In this document: positions 10,913 to 23,029 of the stretch, piece by piece
Layout of the letters: every line of letters starts with the position of its first letter
Numbering within the stretch: position 1 is the first letter of the stretch
From: Biomphalaria glabrata
Lineage: Eukaryota > Mollusca > Gastropoda > Planorbidae
Length of the DNA: 64,000 nucleotides
Assembly: GCF_947242115.1 (NCBI RefSeq)
Contig: NC_074716.1
Coordinates: forward strand, 19,846,090 to 19,910,089
Direction of reading: 5' to 3'
Program-made: the position numbers and the translations under genes
The notes under the pieces: model-generated
Database searches by the model: none
Seen by the model: the letters and a program-made list of their open reading frames with translations, nothing else
What the model was told of the DNA's origin: nothing

Positions 10913-11511
10913 AGGTGCTAAAGATGAAAAGACAACAGAAAAATTGTGAGTACACACAGACATAAGAAAGACAACAGAGAAACCCAAAGACTTAAGACAG
11001 TCAGGGCCTAAATTGTGCTGAGGTGCCTAATATCCTAAGAATACACACAGACCCGATAAAGACAACAGATATCAATTTTTTTTTTTTTAAAGAATTTTTA
11101 GAAATTGAGAAGTGAAGGCTTTTAATACAGAAAGTCTGGATTTAAGTAACCAACTAATCAGGTCTACAATAAACCAATTATTAGATATTTTGGATGCTAA
11201 GATCTAGTATCAAGCTTAATAGTTGCGATTTGTTGACAAAAAATATTTCTTACAGTGTTACTTTATTATAAAATACAACAAAAGAGTTTATGGACAAAAT
11301 AAGATTTATTTTACTTTTTATCATTAATAACATGAGATGGGTTTGTTTATGCAAGAAAAATTCAATAAAACAACTAATGCAAATACAAACATAAAAATGT
11401 TATGATAAATAATCATAAAATAAAATTTAAAAAAGACAAGACAATGTTGTTTGAAAAAAAAACAAAGAAAAAAGTCACTATTTCGAAACACAATTTAATT
11501 GAACAAAAAAA
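10913..11511. other. Intergenic spacer and PSMA1 3' flank
   Basis: The word aaagacaacaga recurs at about 10927, 10967 and 11058 directly after the LINE fragment, probably a decayed LINE or SINE tail. From 11200 to 11511 the sequence is AT-rich and holds the 3' UTR of the minus-strand PSMA1 gene. Confidence 0.4.
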
Positions 11512-14500
11512 CTACTGATCCATAGTTTCATCTGCAGCAGCAACAAGAGGATCAGGCTGGGCACCACTTGATGGGTCGTCTGCTTCCATTGGTTGCTGCA
11601 AATATTTTTTTTTATTACATTTTTGCAAAAATCTCACTTTCATTCAATTTATGTTTTAAACAAAAATTTTGGCATAAGAGGTATTTAATGTTAAAGTTTT
11701 AAATACTAAAGCAGTAAGTCAATTCACAATCTTTTTGTAAATCTTAAGAAAGTATATTACAACTTTAGTTGCTTTTCACTTAAGAAGAGATATGTTTTAA
11801 TTTTCTTACCCCTACTTCTTCCTGGACAGGCCTCACACTTCTTTCCTCACCTTCAATCATTGCCAACTTTAAGATATTAAGGAAACATAACTGAATACTG
11901 TTTATTAAATCTAATCCAGAATACAAACCATAAATAAATAATAGCTATTAAACATTAGGTAGGGATGCCAGCAGGTCTTTACTAATAAATAAAACCCTCA
12001 AAAATGGTAATAACAAGTATTTATTTACTATAAATTAAGTACAATACTTATTTCTTAATAAAATACTATAAATTAATTTATGACTTAAAATCATTAAAAT
12101 ATTACATTGAAGTTGAGATTAATCGTACAACTGGTAAATATATGCCTAGACTAAATCTAGTAAAGACCAGGAGACCAATTAAAAAAAAGAAATTAATGAA
12201 ACCTATTATTACACCACAAGTAGGATCAAAATTAACTAATAATCATTTAATAATAGAAGATTTTTGCTAGTATTCGAAGTTTGCCAATAAATTGGACTCA
12301 ATATTAACTTATCATTACATATTTATACTGTTGTCAACATGTCAAAATTTAGAAATAAGTATTATAGGTTAAGATAAGACAAGCTTATCACAATTGGATG
12401 TATAGACTTTATCTGGTGGAGTCATAGATTCTAGAGTATATCACTTTATTTATCATGTTACAAGATGTACTAAATAAGGAACTTGTTAAGCTTTTGATAG
12501 AAAAAGAATGGACATAAAAATAACACACAAATCATGTGAAAAGTAACTATTGGGTAGCACACTTTTTTTTTCACACTTGGAAAAATACATTCTTCCATAT
12601 AACTAATTTTATGTTAATATTTCTAAATCTATAGCTTTTTTATTTTTTTTATTTTAATATTCACATGTTGTTTTTTCCTGTCATTTCAAAACAAAATGAT
12701 TATGGGCACAGCAACCAAGACCAAAAATAAAAGTTGTCTTCCATTGAACTTTAACCCCAAACTCAATTCTTTAAAAAATTTATATTTTTATAAATATATA
12801 TCTTTGTATTTGTAATATAAAACAATAAAAAACTGAGCTTATACCATTAATGGGTTTACTCTCATAAAAAAGTGATTTGATTGGTCTCTTGACTATTACA
12901 TGATAAAATGAAGAGAAAAAATTTCAAAAGGATACAAATGGTGCAACTTCGTCATCATCTAGAATGGAAAACTTTGTGTCTTTTGAAACTATACCAATGG
13001 AACAATTCTATAAGATTGAGAAAAAACATTTCACAATTATATAAAATACTGGCATAAATAAATAGTAACAAATGACTATCAGGAATATGAAATAAAAAGT
13101 ATAATTCTAAACCATAATACTTTTTACCTTTGGTGTGAGATCCACTTCTTGAGGTAGAGTGTCTCTCAAAGCTCTTAAACCATGTTTAACTAGCTCATCT
13201 AGTGAACCTAAATAAAGAATTAAAGTTTATATTATTAGCATCTAATCCAAAATTATATAGTTGCTTATAATTCCATACAATCCTAGCCTAACATTGAAAC
13301 ACTTTATTGAAAATACACTTACAATCAGGGAAAACATCAAGATGTTTTTCCAGATATGTTCTAGCTGACTGTGATCGTGCTCCTATTGCCATGGCTTTAC
13401 AATCATAGTAGTTGGCAGATGGACAGGTCTGATAAATATGTGGGCCTTGAGCCTAAAAGAATATAAGATGTAATAATATCAATTTTACAGCACTTACAAA
13501 ATGAAGTAAAAACAACATTTTTCAAATAGTACTAAGAGTGTTGGTAATGTGATACTGACAGGAGTTATTTAATAACTAAATCGAACAAAGAAAATATAAG
13601 CTAAAAATAGTATTTTGGTTAACTAATAACTAATAAATAGTACTAAGAGTTTAGTAATGTGATACTGACAGGAGTTATTTAATAACTAAATCGAACAAAG
13701 AAAATATAAGCTAAAAATAGTATTTTGGTTAACTAATAATAATAACTGCATTAACATGAATATTCCATAAGATAAATACAAATTCAATACACTTACATCA
13801 TATCCAGCAACTAATAAGCCAACACCAAAAGGGCGCCGACCATACCGCTGAGTAGGTATCTGTGATTCTGGTTATTTAGTTAAGGAACATTTATTTATTT
13901 CTATAGCTTTACTTATCAAAACAAGAAGTGATTTTTGTTCTGGTTTACAAACACTTTTCAATGTATGAAATATGAATAATCAGCCACATTAATATTATGT
14001 GCTTTGAAATGAGACAAAATTAAAATTATCTGCAACAATTGTCAGAAATTGTCATGGAGTTTTAAAGGTTAAGTTACTAATGAAATATTAAATTCATTTG
14101 TCTAGTTATAGCTGCAAGGCAGTAGAGGTTTCCAGAGTTTTCCATCTCCAAGACTCTCCTGCTTGAAGCCAATGGGTTTAAAAAAGAAACTCAGGAAAAA
14201 ACAAAATATGAATAGGTTTATATAATAATACACAGCCGTATGGAGGGGCGTAGCTAGGGAGTTGAGGGCCCCCCTGCATTGTGACATTTGACATCATGAC
14301 ATGAGAATAATGTACTTAATAAACATATAACCTTACATTCAAATTGGTACAGTATATATATATGGTGACCGGTGACTTCATCCCCGGTCATTTCATCCCC
14401 CGATCACTTCATCCCCCGGTCATTTCATCCCCCGGTCACTTCATCCCCTGATATTTTCATCATCTGATAATTTTATCTAACAAATTGTAATTTTAAAAAG

Positions 14501-17500
14501 CATTAAATGTGCAATATTTAATGTATTCCTTTTTTATTTAAATGACAGAGAGAGAAAAAGAGAGAGAGAGAGTCACACCCTAAATATACATGCAAGATTA
14601 TTTCCAATAAGCACTCAAACAATTAATTTTAAGGCTATAGGAACCTCATCAGGACGGGTATGTTCACATAACTAGAGGTCCCCCACCAGTTTCAATATCT
14701 ACAATGAATATCAATAAACAAAATACATACTTACTTATACATGTAGAAATGAAATATTGATAGAAATAAAGTCATATAACACAATTTTGTAACTTTAATG
14801 TTTATAAGGAAGTCCGCCTTTATTAGAAAAAAATAAAACCTTATTACAAGGCTAAAAATGACTAGCCCATTTTCAAGAAAGAGCGATTGAAAAATCAAAT
14901 AAAGTGAAACATGGTCGTACTTTCACCACAGCTTGGCCTTTGATGATAAGTTATCAGCGGCACGGTCATAATTATTGTAATCGCACTTCTATCTCTCAAA
15001 AGATTTCCACTACTTGCACTACACCTTGGCCTTTGATGATGAGTTATCAGCGGCACGGTCATAATTATTCTAATCGCACTTCTATCTTTCAAAAGATTTC
15101 CACTACTTGCACTACACCTTGGCCTTTAATCATTACGCTATAGATAAGTACACATCCAGATTTACCATATAGTATTAGATTTCTCATTAAGAATACAAAG
15201 TGGAAGAGGAAACACTATAAACGCATTAATAATATGTCATAAAATGTCAAAAAGAAAGCATTCTACATAATCATATTTATATATAAAATATTTAATTGGG
15301 GATGAAATGACCGGGGGATGAAGTGACCAGGGGATGAAGTGACCGGGGATGAAGTGACCGAGAACCATATATATATCAGTAAAATTAACAAAATTCAGAA
15401 CGTTTCTACAACAGCTTGATGATTTTGTCGAGATGCTAGGAAACCGCCTAAGTAGCTTCTTCTCCCGCGGACCACCTTGTATTAGCCTACTCTCCTTTTT
15501 TAAACTCCCGGGTCCAGCTTCTTTCAGTTTGGCCCATCTCTGGGGTGAATTGGAAAAAAAGTTTAACAATTTATGTACAGTTAAAAAAAAAAATTTAAAA
15601 AGGTGACAATCGTTGGATCTATCTCAGCAGAATGAAGACCTGCCAGGTTCAGAGAGTGCTTTTCAGAAATGTTGCCTTAGGATTTATGTCTAAGAGACAG
15701 ACAGAAACTCATTGCGGTTGCGTTAACATAGGTTTGACCTCTGCACAGATCGAAGTCCAGTCCTATGTCTTTAAGAGATTTCAGAACAAATTCTTCATAA
15801 TGTTGTCCATCAGGTTTCAAACTTTCAAAGTAATCAATGAATAACTCTTTTATTTCAAAACTATCAACATCTAAGTAACGAACTATTAGGGATACCTGTT
15901 CTTGATGAGAAACATCTGGGGGTGGAATCAAGAATCAGAGAAAAATAACAAACTTGCTTGACTTTCCCAACAATTGATTCCCTAACTTTATTGCCCATCA
16001 AGATTAACTCATTTTGATTTTCTGGTGACTAATAATGTGTCTTTCCATATTCAATTCTATGTAAGTGGTGTTTCGTAACTTCATCACGTAAGCTTGAGTT
16101 TGTTTTTGCTAAGTACTTAATAGCTGCTGCTACACACTTCAGAATACCTCTCCAATACTGTTTTGGAAAAATAAGCTACCCTTTAACAGAATTTTGCTAC
16201 TATACAGCTTCTTCCACTTCTGGAGAAAGTGATTTTAAAAGACCATCACTTGACTCATCATCTGAATCACTTACTTTAGATGTTTTCTCTGACTGTGGTA
16301 AAAGGGTATTCCATTGGAGTTTCTTCAGCACTACTTCTCTCATCAAGAGACATTTTCACTTCTTCGACTGCTGTATCTTTGTATAAATCATCTGAATAGT
16401 GATACTTTTCTTCGACATGTTCATTGTCTCCTTTGTTTGTAGTGCTCTTACCAGGTTTCTTCTTCAATGATAAGGATGATGAAATAAACTACCCTATATA
16501 CCAAGTTACTTCCTGAGAGTAACACGGCAGTAGTCAGTGCTATGGAAATTACTCCTTGAAATTGAGAGAAACCCTGCACGGAAAGAGTTAATACTTTGTG
16601 TGGAATACATAGGCCTACAACAGGGGCTCTAACCTATATAACAACGGACAAGCAAGATTAAATTATTTAAAAACAAATTTCTGACATTCATTTGGGGGCC
16701 CCGCTCAAGTGGGGGCCTGGAGGGCATCTTCAAATTCTCCCCCCACCCTAGCTACGCCACTAGAGTGACCTCTCCATTGCTGAAGGAAAGCCTGAGCAGA
16801 AAATTTGCACAAGCTGGGATGCCCACATGTCAACACTCGCCTCTCTTCCATACTAACCAGATCTAAAGGGATGGAACATCACAGCAATATGAGGTCAGAA
16901 GGATACAGGAGTTTGCCAGAGAACAGTGGTCTTAATGCTGTCCCATCGCCTACGGGCTCCAAAACCAGATTTTCTGTTAGGGTTTACTCCCTTAGCCTTA
17001 GACATTACAGGGACACACAAGGCAATGCAGCTATTAACATGTAGCTAGGAATTTAGTTTGGTTCTTGTCAGCACGCCAATGGGTCATAACTATAGCCATA
17101 TTTAGATTGCAGTAAAAGGATACTACTTCCAACTGATGCTACCAATCGAGAAACTGAAAGCGGTGTGTTGTAGGCCCATCGGGAATTGAGACATTCATTT
17201 CTCATGTAATTGCTGAAATATTTTAGATGGATTTAAAGCAATTTCAGAAAGAAAAATCTATAAAAAATATTCTGTTTAAATGTGACAACAATATTTTGTT
17301 GGAAAAACACTAGCTTGTGTATTTTACCATAGTAACCTAGCATCTGCAGTGAGCCCTGCAATAGAGACTGCTATGTGGTCATCAATAGGTAAGATCTTTT
17401 TCTGGTGGGCTGATAATTCTGATGGGGCTCTCTAAAATATAATATAGTTAGAAAAAAAAAATTTCATCAATTATTTTTAAAAAGAAGTTACAAAATATAT

Positions 17501-19997
17501 TTAATTTGAGTACATATTACATGCTAAATTATCATTTTTCTACACCATTATTTATACAATCAGAAATTTAATTCCAGATATTGTGTTTTAAAAGCTGCAA
17601 ATAGTGTAAGCTTTTATTTAATTAGATATTTTAAAAAATTTCTCTATAAAATCATTTATATTTATTGTTGTAACTTTGTATAAGCCTGTTACCTTAAGGG
17701 CTACCAAAATTGCATGTGTTTTTGATTTCATGCCAACACATGCAGATCCTTGCTTAACAGCCTCCATGGCATATTCCAATTGGTGAATCCGCCCCTTTAA
17801 AAGAAACAATTTACATCAATAATTTATTGTTACCATAACTTTTTAATACTTTAATAAACTATAGTAATAAAATTACATAATCTATACATTATTCCATGTA
17901 CAAATTACTAGCTTGAAGCTTCACCTTTATTTTGCAAATGATTTTTTTTTCTTTTAGTACACTTTAGCTATTTTCCCTTTCAAACTGTCTTATATTCTTA
18001 TATTAGATTTTTAGGTGACCAAGCAAAATGTTAAGATCACAGACTTGTTAATCTAAGTCTTAAAAATGGCCTTAGTTCAAATTAAAAAAAAAAATACTGA
18101 GCTGATTAATTAGCACCCTCTTCAATTATTAAGATGATAATAATAATATTATATATCATTTTTAGCTTAAATATATAAGATCACCTGTGGACTCCAGACT
18201 GTAACATCATTATCATACTGATTTCTGAACTGTGGAAAAAAAATTCATCAGTTAGTACAATTATACAGGTATGTATATATATATGTATATATATATATAT
18301 ATAAAGAATATTTTAAAAGCCTTTAGAATCCATATTAAACCTTTAACTTTCAATTGCTTTTTAGAGTAGAGTAAAGCCAAAGCAATCTCTTGATGTTTTA
18401 ATGCACAACATATGTAAAGAAATGACCGTGCCAAATAAACTAAACAGTATTAATTTCCTCCCCATCAAAGAGCAATATACAAACTTCCAACTAAAAACAG
18501 AACACACAGCTTTAAATTACCACCTAAAAAATTAGGTAAAACTTTACATTGAAGGACCCTTTTGAAGAATGTTACGCAAGTGGCAGCACCGCGCTGTCTA
18601 TCGCTACGGTAATCAGGTCACAAGGTCACTACCGGCTAGACGGTGTCGGTAGTATCATGTAGGCCTAATAGTTCGTGATAGATCTAGTCATTCGCTAATG
18701 ACATGAAAACTCTGGATCTATATTATATAATAAAAAAATATTTAAAAGGCTATAAAAAATAAATAATGAGAATGAATATGAATTAATAATTATAATTATC
18801 TCTAAAGTAGAAAAATAAGATTACATACTCTAAAAAAAAAACGAGGGCAGAAAAAAATGTATTTAAATACGTATTTAAAATAAACAAAACAGTTAACACA
18901 CGATTAGATTTATAATATTATTTTTTTAGCAAAGATACGTATGTCTATAATTAATTAATAATATATTAATTAAAATTCCCCAATTAAAAACATAAAATAC
19001 CATCTAAACATTAATAGTTATTCCAAGAATAATTTGTAAAAAAAAATCTAAATCTTTATTACATAGATCTACGATTTAACGTACTAAAAGAGGAGAGAGA
19101 GAGAGAGAGGGCAGTGACCGTGCGCGCTCTGTGCGCGAGCAGGTGAGGTCACATCAGTACGTCATCATACGTGCGGATAGACAGCTGCCAAATAATTGAC
19201 CTGAAAAACTAGGGTCCTTCGATGTAAAGTTTTACCAAAAATTAATCCCACACACCTACCCTTCTCATGAAAGGCAAAGATACTATTTCATTTTCAGTTC
19301 CCAAAATTGCTTCATCATGCATCTTACTTTCATGTAATAGTGATCATAAGATTGCATGGAATTAAGGAACTCTTGAAATTTTTCCTGTGTAAGTTCACAG
19401 GAGTGAATAATGTTACAAGCTTTATTATTATATAGAGGACTGGTTTTATAGTAGTTTTACCAGGAAAACAATATTGTTCTCAGGGTAGTTTTGATTGAAG
19501 TTCTCAAAACATCCCTAAGATATTTTGATTATCATATCTGGAGCTCCAATATTGCACACATTCTTGATGTAGAAATACTTTAAAAATTCTTAAACCTCTT
19601 TTTTAATGAAAAGAAATTCATGAAAAATATATGAGAGCTATCAACTTATTAAAAAAGATTTTACAAGCCTAATAATAATAATTCTTTTTGGCCTTTCTAT
19701 ACTTTTATCGCTGGTCACGGGTGAATATAGAGGATTAACTATAGTAGTCAGTACTACAGTAGACTTGAGTAGACACTAGACTAGATCGATAACTTATAAA
19801 GTTGATAGACTATAGTATAGGTATAAATAATAGGGGATAGTCCGAAAGTCATAGAGTAACACGTCTAATTCTAAGACTAGACTAGAGTACTAGAGACTAT
19901 GATTATGTCTAGATTCTATGATAAATTATGATACCGTATCAACATAATGATTACGGCGTAATCTCTCAGTAGAGTAGTGGAGTCTAATACTTACCAT
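11512..19997 (-). CDS. PSMA1: Proteasome subunit alpha type-1 (20S core)
   Basis: Alpha-ring subunit of the 20S proteasome. Eleven coding exons on the minus strand join in phase to 837 nt (278 aa; human has 263): 19997-19995 (ATG only), 18229-18185, 17794-17693, 17431-17328, 17212-17124, 13867-13797, 13452-13323, 13207-13128, 13007-12936, 11866-11810, 11595-11512. All use GT-AG. The N-terminus [15 protein letters not shown] then [18 protein letters not shown] is the alpha-subunit signature. [58 protein letters not shown] and [20 protein letters not shown] are PSMA1-specific. Alpha subunits lack the catalytic Thr, as here. The acidic C-terminal tail is longer than the human one. The intron 13868-17123 carries a hAT relic and the intron 18230-19994 a nested transposon. 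Confidence 0.96.
13524..13740. repeat. 111-bp tandem duplication in a PSMA1 intron
   Basis: The block from aaatagtactaagag to tttggttaactaataa is present twice, starting at about 13524 and 13635, nearly identical. A recent duplication within the intron. Confidence 0.92.
14353..15377. mobile_element. Foldback DNA element with reiterated GGTCACTTCATCCCC ends
   Basis: Each end is built from several head-to-tail copies of a 15-16 bp unit (GGTCACTTCATCCCC), five at 14370-14452 and four in inverted orientation at 15298-15362. Outside these, both ends read tatatatatatggt, suggesting insertion at TA. The interior is non-coding and holds a 93-bp tandem repeat. It lies inside the hAT relic. Confidence 0.85.
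14932..15130. repeat. 93-bp tandem repeat inside the foldback element
   Basis: Units start at 14932 and 15025, with a partial third at 15118 (cttggcctttgatgatgagt and so on). The two full copies differ at a handful of positions. Confidence 0.93.
18262..18303. repeat. TA-rich microsatellite
   Basis: Interrupted (TA)n run with tatg interspersions, 30 bp upstream of PSMA1 exon 2 on the minus strand. Confidence 0.8.
18430..19300 (+). mobile_element. Relic of nimbus-like LINE 3' end, split by a DNA transposon
   Basis: 18430-18534 matches the nimbus-like ORF2 tail ([15 protein letters not shown]-like, then the TGHT region). The match resumes at 19245 (ccacacacctaccc), exactly where the left part stopped. 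The gap is the 702-bp element below. Confidence 0.8.
18535..19236. mobile_element. 702-bp non-autonomous DNA transposon nested in LINE relic
   Basis: Terminal inverted repeats of 25 bp at 18535-18559 and 19212-19236 start GGTAAAACTTTACAT and end GAAGGACCC, with one mismatch. The 8-bp direct repeat AAAAATTA flanks the element (18527-18534, 19237-19244). There is no coding capacity. An 8-bp duplication fits hAT or Merlin; the terminal sequence does not decide. Confidence 0.9.
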
Positions 19998-20135
19998 TGT
20001 AGATCTGATTGTTTATTAAATTTAAATCCAAAATGAATAGTATTACTATTTACAATATGTTACTAGATATCTAGATATAAAATAATAGACTTAGTTTGTG
20101 TGTAAATAGATCTAGACCTAATGTATCGGGGAAAA
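19690..20135 (-). promoter_or_regulatory. PSMA1 5' end and putative promoter
   Basis: The start codon (19997-19995) is followed at once by a strong donor GTAAGT (19994-19989). Upstream on the minus strand is AT-rich DNA with no clear TATA box. The stretch is rich in CTAGA and AGATCT words, as is the TEX11 5' region. Assigned from gene position only. Confidence 0.4.
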
Positions 20136-21284
20136 ATTGGTATACTCATAGGACAAAATGAGTTTAATGGTAGACAACTTCTAAACCCAGAATGTTGAGC
20201 CGATAAAAAACTAATAATGGATCTTTCTAATCCGTGACTTGCAAAAGTTCTTTATTTTCCGTTTCCGGGTAAATTGGTGCTGCCAATATAGTATTTTTTT
20301 AAACCATTCATTTATTATTGTATGTTTCCTGCCAAGGATAGATATACCCTATCCTATAAAACAGATGCTACTTCAAAAAATAAGATAATTACGTCCTACT
20401 CATTTCATGTGCCGATCTAGTTAAGTATGATTTAAACTCTGCTAATTCGTTGGTTTTCCTGGCAACCCATTCCATTCTACGATTTGTGAGTTTTTATAAG
20501 TGCATGGACCAAATAAGGTTTGGAACTCGCTCCCCATTGATCTCTAACAAACAACATACTTTAATAAGGCCATTAAGAACACCTATATTTTTCTATTTTT
20601 TAAAGATTAGTTTGTCATTTCAACACTCATTTTTATTCTGTTGTTATCATAATGCCTTGAAAGTTTGTTAACAGCTATATTTATGCACACACACATATAT
20701 ATAGGCCTATATATATCGGTATACTAACAAACAGCATTACCTACGCCTGTATATTAGTTCTGAAGCTATGTATTGTTTATTTAGGGCAGAAATCCTTTCC
20801 TGAACTTCCAATGAATGTGCTGCATAGGCCTACTTTCTAGCCCTTGGTTTCTAGTATCTGTTACATTCAGTGAATTGGAACGGCCAGCCCACTTCCAATT
20901 ATTCACTTTCTCTCTTGAACATTTTTTTTCCATCCTAGGCATCTCTATGTTCTCTGACATAGACTTTTTACTTGAATTAGAACACCTCCCGACACATAAT
21001 TTTCCTTCTCTCTGGAACCTCCTTTTTTTTTCATCCTGCGTATCACTGTTCTCTGACTTTAATTAATTGGAATGACCCACTTTATAACATCCACACATTG
21101 CTGACATAAATTTAATTATCCCTTTTATTTCCCCATCTCCACAAATAAAAAAAAAAGTTCTACGTACAATATCTGACTTTTCTCTGTCTTCTCAATTAAA
21201 TCAGGCGTACGCCCACTACTAACACTTTCGACCCTTTTTATTATAATGACCCCTTCCCACACATTAAAAAGCTTATATCAACTT
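20136..21284. other. Intergenic, no gene seen
   Basis: Short frames only. A loosely repeated block (ttttttccatcctaggcatc and tgttctctgac) occurs twice between 20880 and 21060 and may be an old duplication. Confidence 0.35.
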
Positions 21285-21510
21285 AATCGGTTAAAAAGTT
21301 TGTTATTGCTCCAACACCTTATCTCGGATCAAGTTGAAATTTTGCAAAATTGTTTTTCCTGACAACACAAGAGTCAATTTAAAAAAAATAACCAATCAGT
21401 TAATTAACTATTGGTTATTAATTATTTTGTTTGGTATCTCGAACTAGGGAAAGGAATTGTACTTGACTGAAGTGTATAAGCTGACTGAATTAGTCCCCTT
21501 TTTAGGTCAC
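21285..21510 (-). repeat. Dispersed repeat family A, copy 2
   Basis: Reverse complement of the block order seen at 6785-7030 (atctcggatcaagttgaaat, ttaactattggtta, tctcgaactagggaaagg). It ends just before the hAT copy. Confidence 0.7.
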
Positions 21511-21555
21511 AGCTTTAAAGTAAGTTTGAAATAAACAATAGATAACTATACAATC

Positions 21556-22990
21556 AGTGGCGTAGCTAGGGTGGGGGGATGGGGGGAAAATTTGAAGATC
21601 CCTCCGGTGGAGGTCCCCCAAATGAGTGTCCGAAATTCGTTTTCTTGACATCATCATGGTTCACAAGAAATCTTCCAACAGGAAAATGCAACCGATCTTG
21701 GCTCCTCTTCTCTCCACACTTGGGATATGTTTTGTACTGAGGCATCAGAAAAGACATCTAGTGCACTGAATAAATCTGGAGTTGGTTTCAACAAATGGAA
21801 GAAACCTGAGAGACTGTAAGAACATGAAGAAGGAGTCCACAACAGACACTCTTTTTTGAAGTGGAAGTTAGAAGAAGGCAGAACCAGATGAACTGTCACA
21901 TATGTTTCATGCGCAAATTTTGAAAAAATCAGCAGTATTGGAGAGATATTCTGAAGCGTGTAGCAGCAGCTATTAAGTACTTAGCAAAAACAAACTCAAG
22001 TTTACGTGGTTCCAACGAAAAACTTGAATTCACCCAATCCTGGGAACTTCCTAGCATCTTTGAAATTTCTTGCAGAATTTGATGAAGTTACGAAACAACA
22101 CTTGAATAGAATTGAATATGGGAAGATACATTATGAGTCACCAAAAACTCAAAATGAATTTATTAACTTGATGGGCAATAAAGTTAGGGAATCAATTGTT
22201 GGGAAAGTCAAGCGAGTTTGTTACGTTTTTCTGATGCTTCATTTCACTCCAAATGTTTCTCATCAAGAACAGGTAGTTTTTTACTTGCATGTTGATAATT
22301 TCTGAATTAATTTCTGAATTCATTCTGCTGAGATAGATCCAACAATTGTCACCTTTTTTTTTTTTTTTTTTTTGGAACTGTACATGAATTGTTCAATTTT
22401 TTTTTCCAATTCACCCCAGAGATGGGCCAAACAGAAAGAAGCTGGAGTCGGGAGTTTAAAAAAGGAGAGTAATACAAGGTGGTCCACAAGAGAAGCTACG
22501 TCGGTAGTTTCTTTGCGTCTCGACAAAAAGCTACTGGGAGAAACTTTCTGAATCAACAACTGAAACTGCAGTGGAATTTTTTTTTGCTTATCTGGAATTC
22601 TGGTCAAATCTCTTGCGCCCAATTAATATAGTTCAGAAGAAACTACAAACGTCTGGGCCGTAGCCTACATACGGCAAGCTGCTGAAGAAAGTAAAACCCT
22701 TTGGTGCTTTCTGCAAAATCATGAGAAACGGATGAAACTGATCACCCAATCCATAGAAAAAGCAAAAGAAGGTAGTGAATGCTATGGATTTCCGAAATCA
22801 AAACAACAAGAAGAAAGAAGACTTGATGGGGAGTTGAGTTTTGTTGTAGGACTGCCAATAGAACTGTAATTCAAACGTATTGCGACAGAAGTGCTGGACA
22901 GATTTCAAAGGCTGGAAAACCATGTGAACAGCTTTGGGTTTCTTCTTGAACCATCACATCTCTTGAGTCTAATGCCTATAGAGGGAGAAG
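21556..22990 (+). mobile_element. Degraded hAT transposon (DUF4371/ZMYM1-like), second copy
   Basis: Begins with the family terminus CAGTGGCGTAGCTAGGG. Plus-strand transposase pieces follow: NFLASLKFLAEFDEVTKQHL and [20 protein letters not shown] with a NVSHQEQV block (22006-22305), a WxxLKEAGVGSLKKES-like piece near 22420-22480, and a DRFQRLENHV-like piece near 22900. Multiple stops. The right terminus was not found; the element abuts the pogo-like piece near 23000. Confidence 0.78.
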
Positions 22991-23029
22991 TATTGGTAAC
23001 ACAAGAAAAAAGTTACATGTTCCACCAGG

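Larger units (their letters stand above)
14240..16762 (-). mobile_element. Degraded hAT transposon (DUF4371/ZMYM1-like) in PSMA1 intron
   Basis: The ends carry GGCGTAGCTAGGG (about 14247) and its complement CCCTAGCTACGCC (about 16747). Between them are minus-strand pieces of a DUF4371-type hAT transposase: an acidic N-terminal piece (16276-16467), [20 protein letters not shown] and [11 protein letters not shown] (15677-15931), and [20 protein letters not shown] (15237-15569). The C-terminal dimerisation region is absent. A foldback element (14353-15377) sits inside. A second copy of the family is at 21556-22990 and end fragments are at 28130-28890. Confidence 0.8.

Noticed and set aside
15237-15569. 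110-aa minus-strand ORF as a host gene
   Set aside because: Contains [20 protein letters not shown], a DUF4371-hAT block, so it is transposase debris.
16805-17044. 79-aa plus-strand ORF inside a PSMA1 intron
   Set aside because: No motif; lies between the hAT relic and PSMA1 exon 5 on the other strand; probably a repeat fragment.
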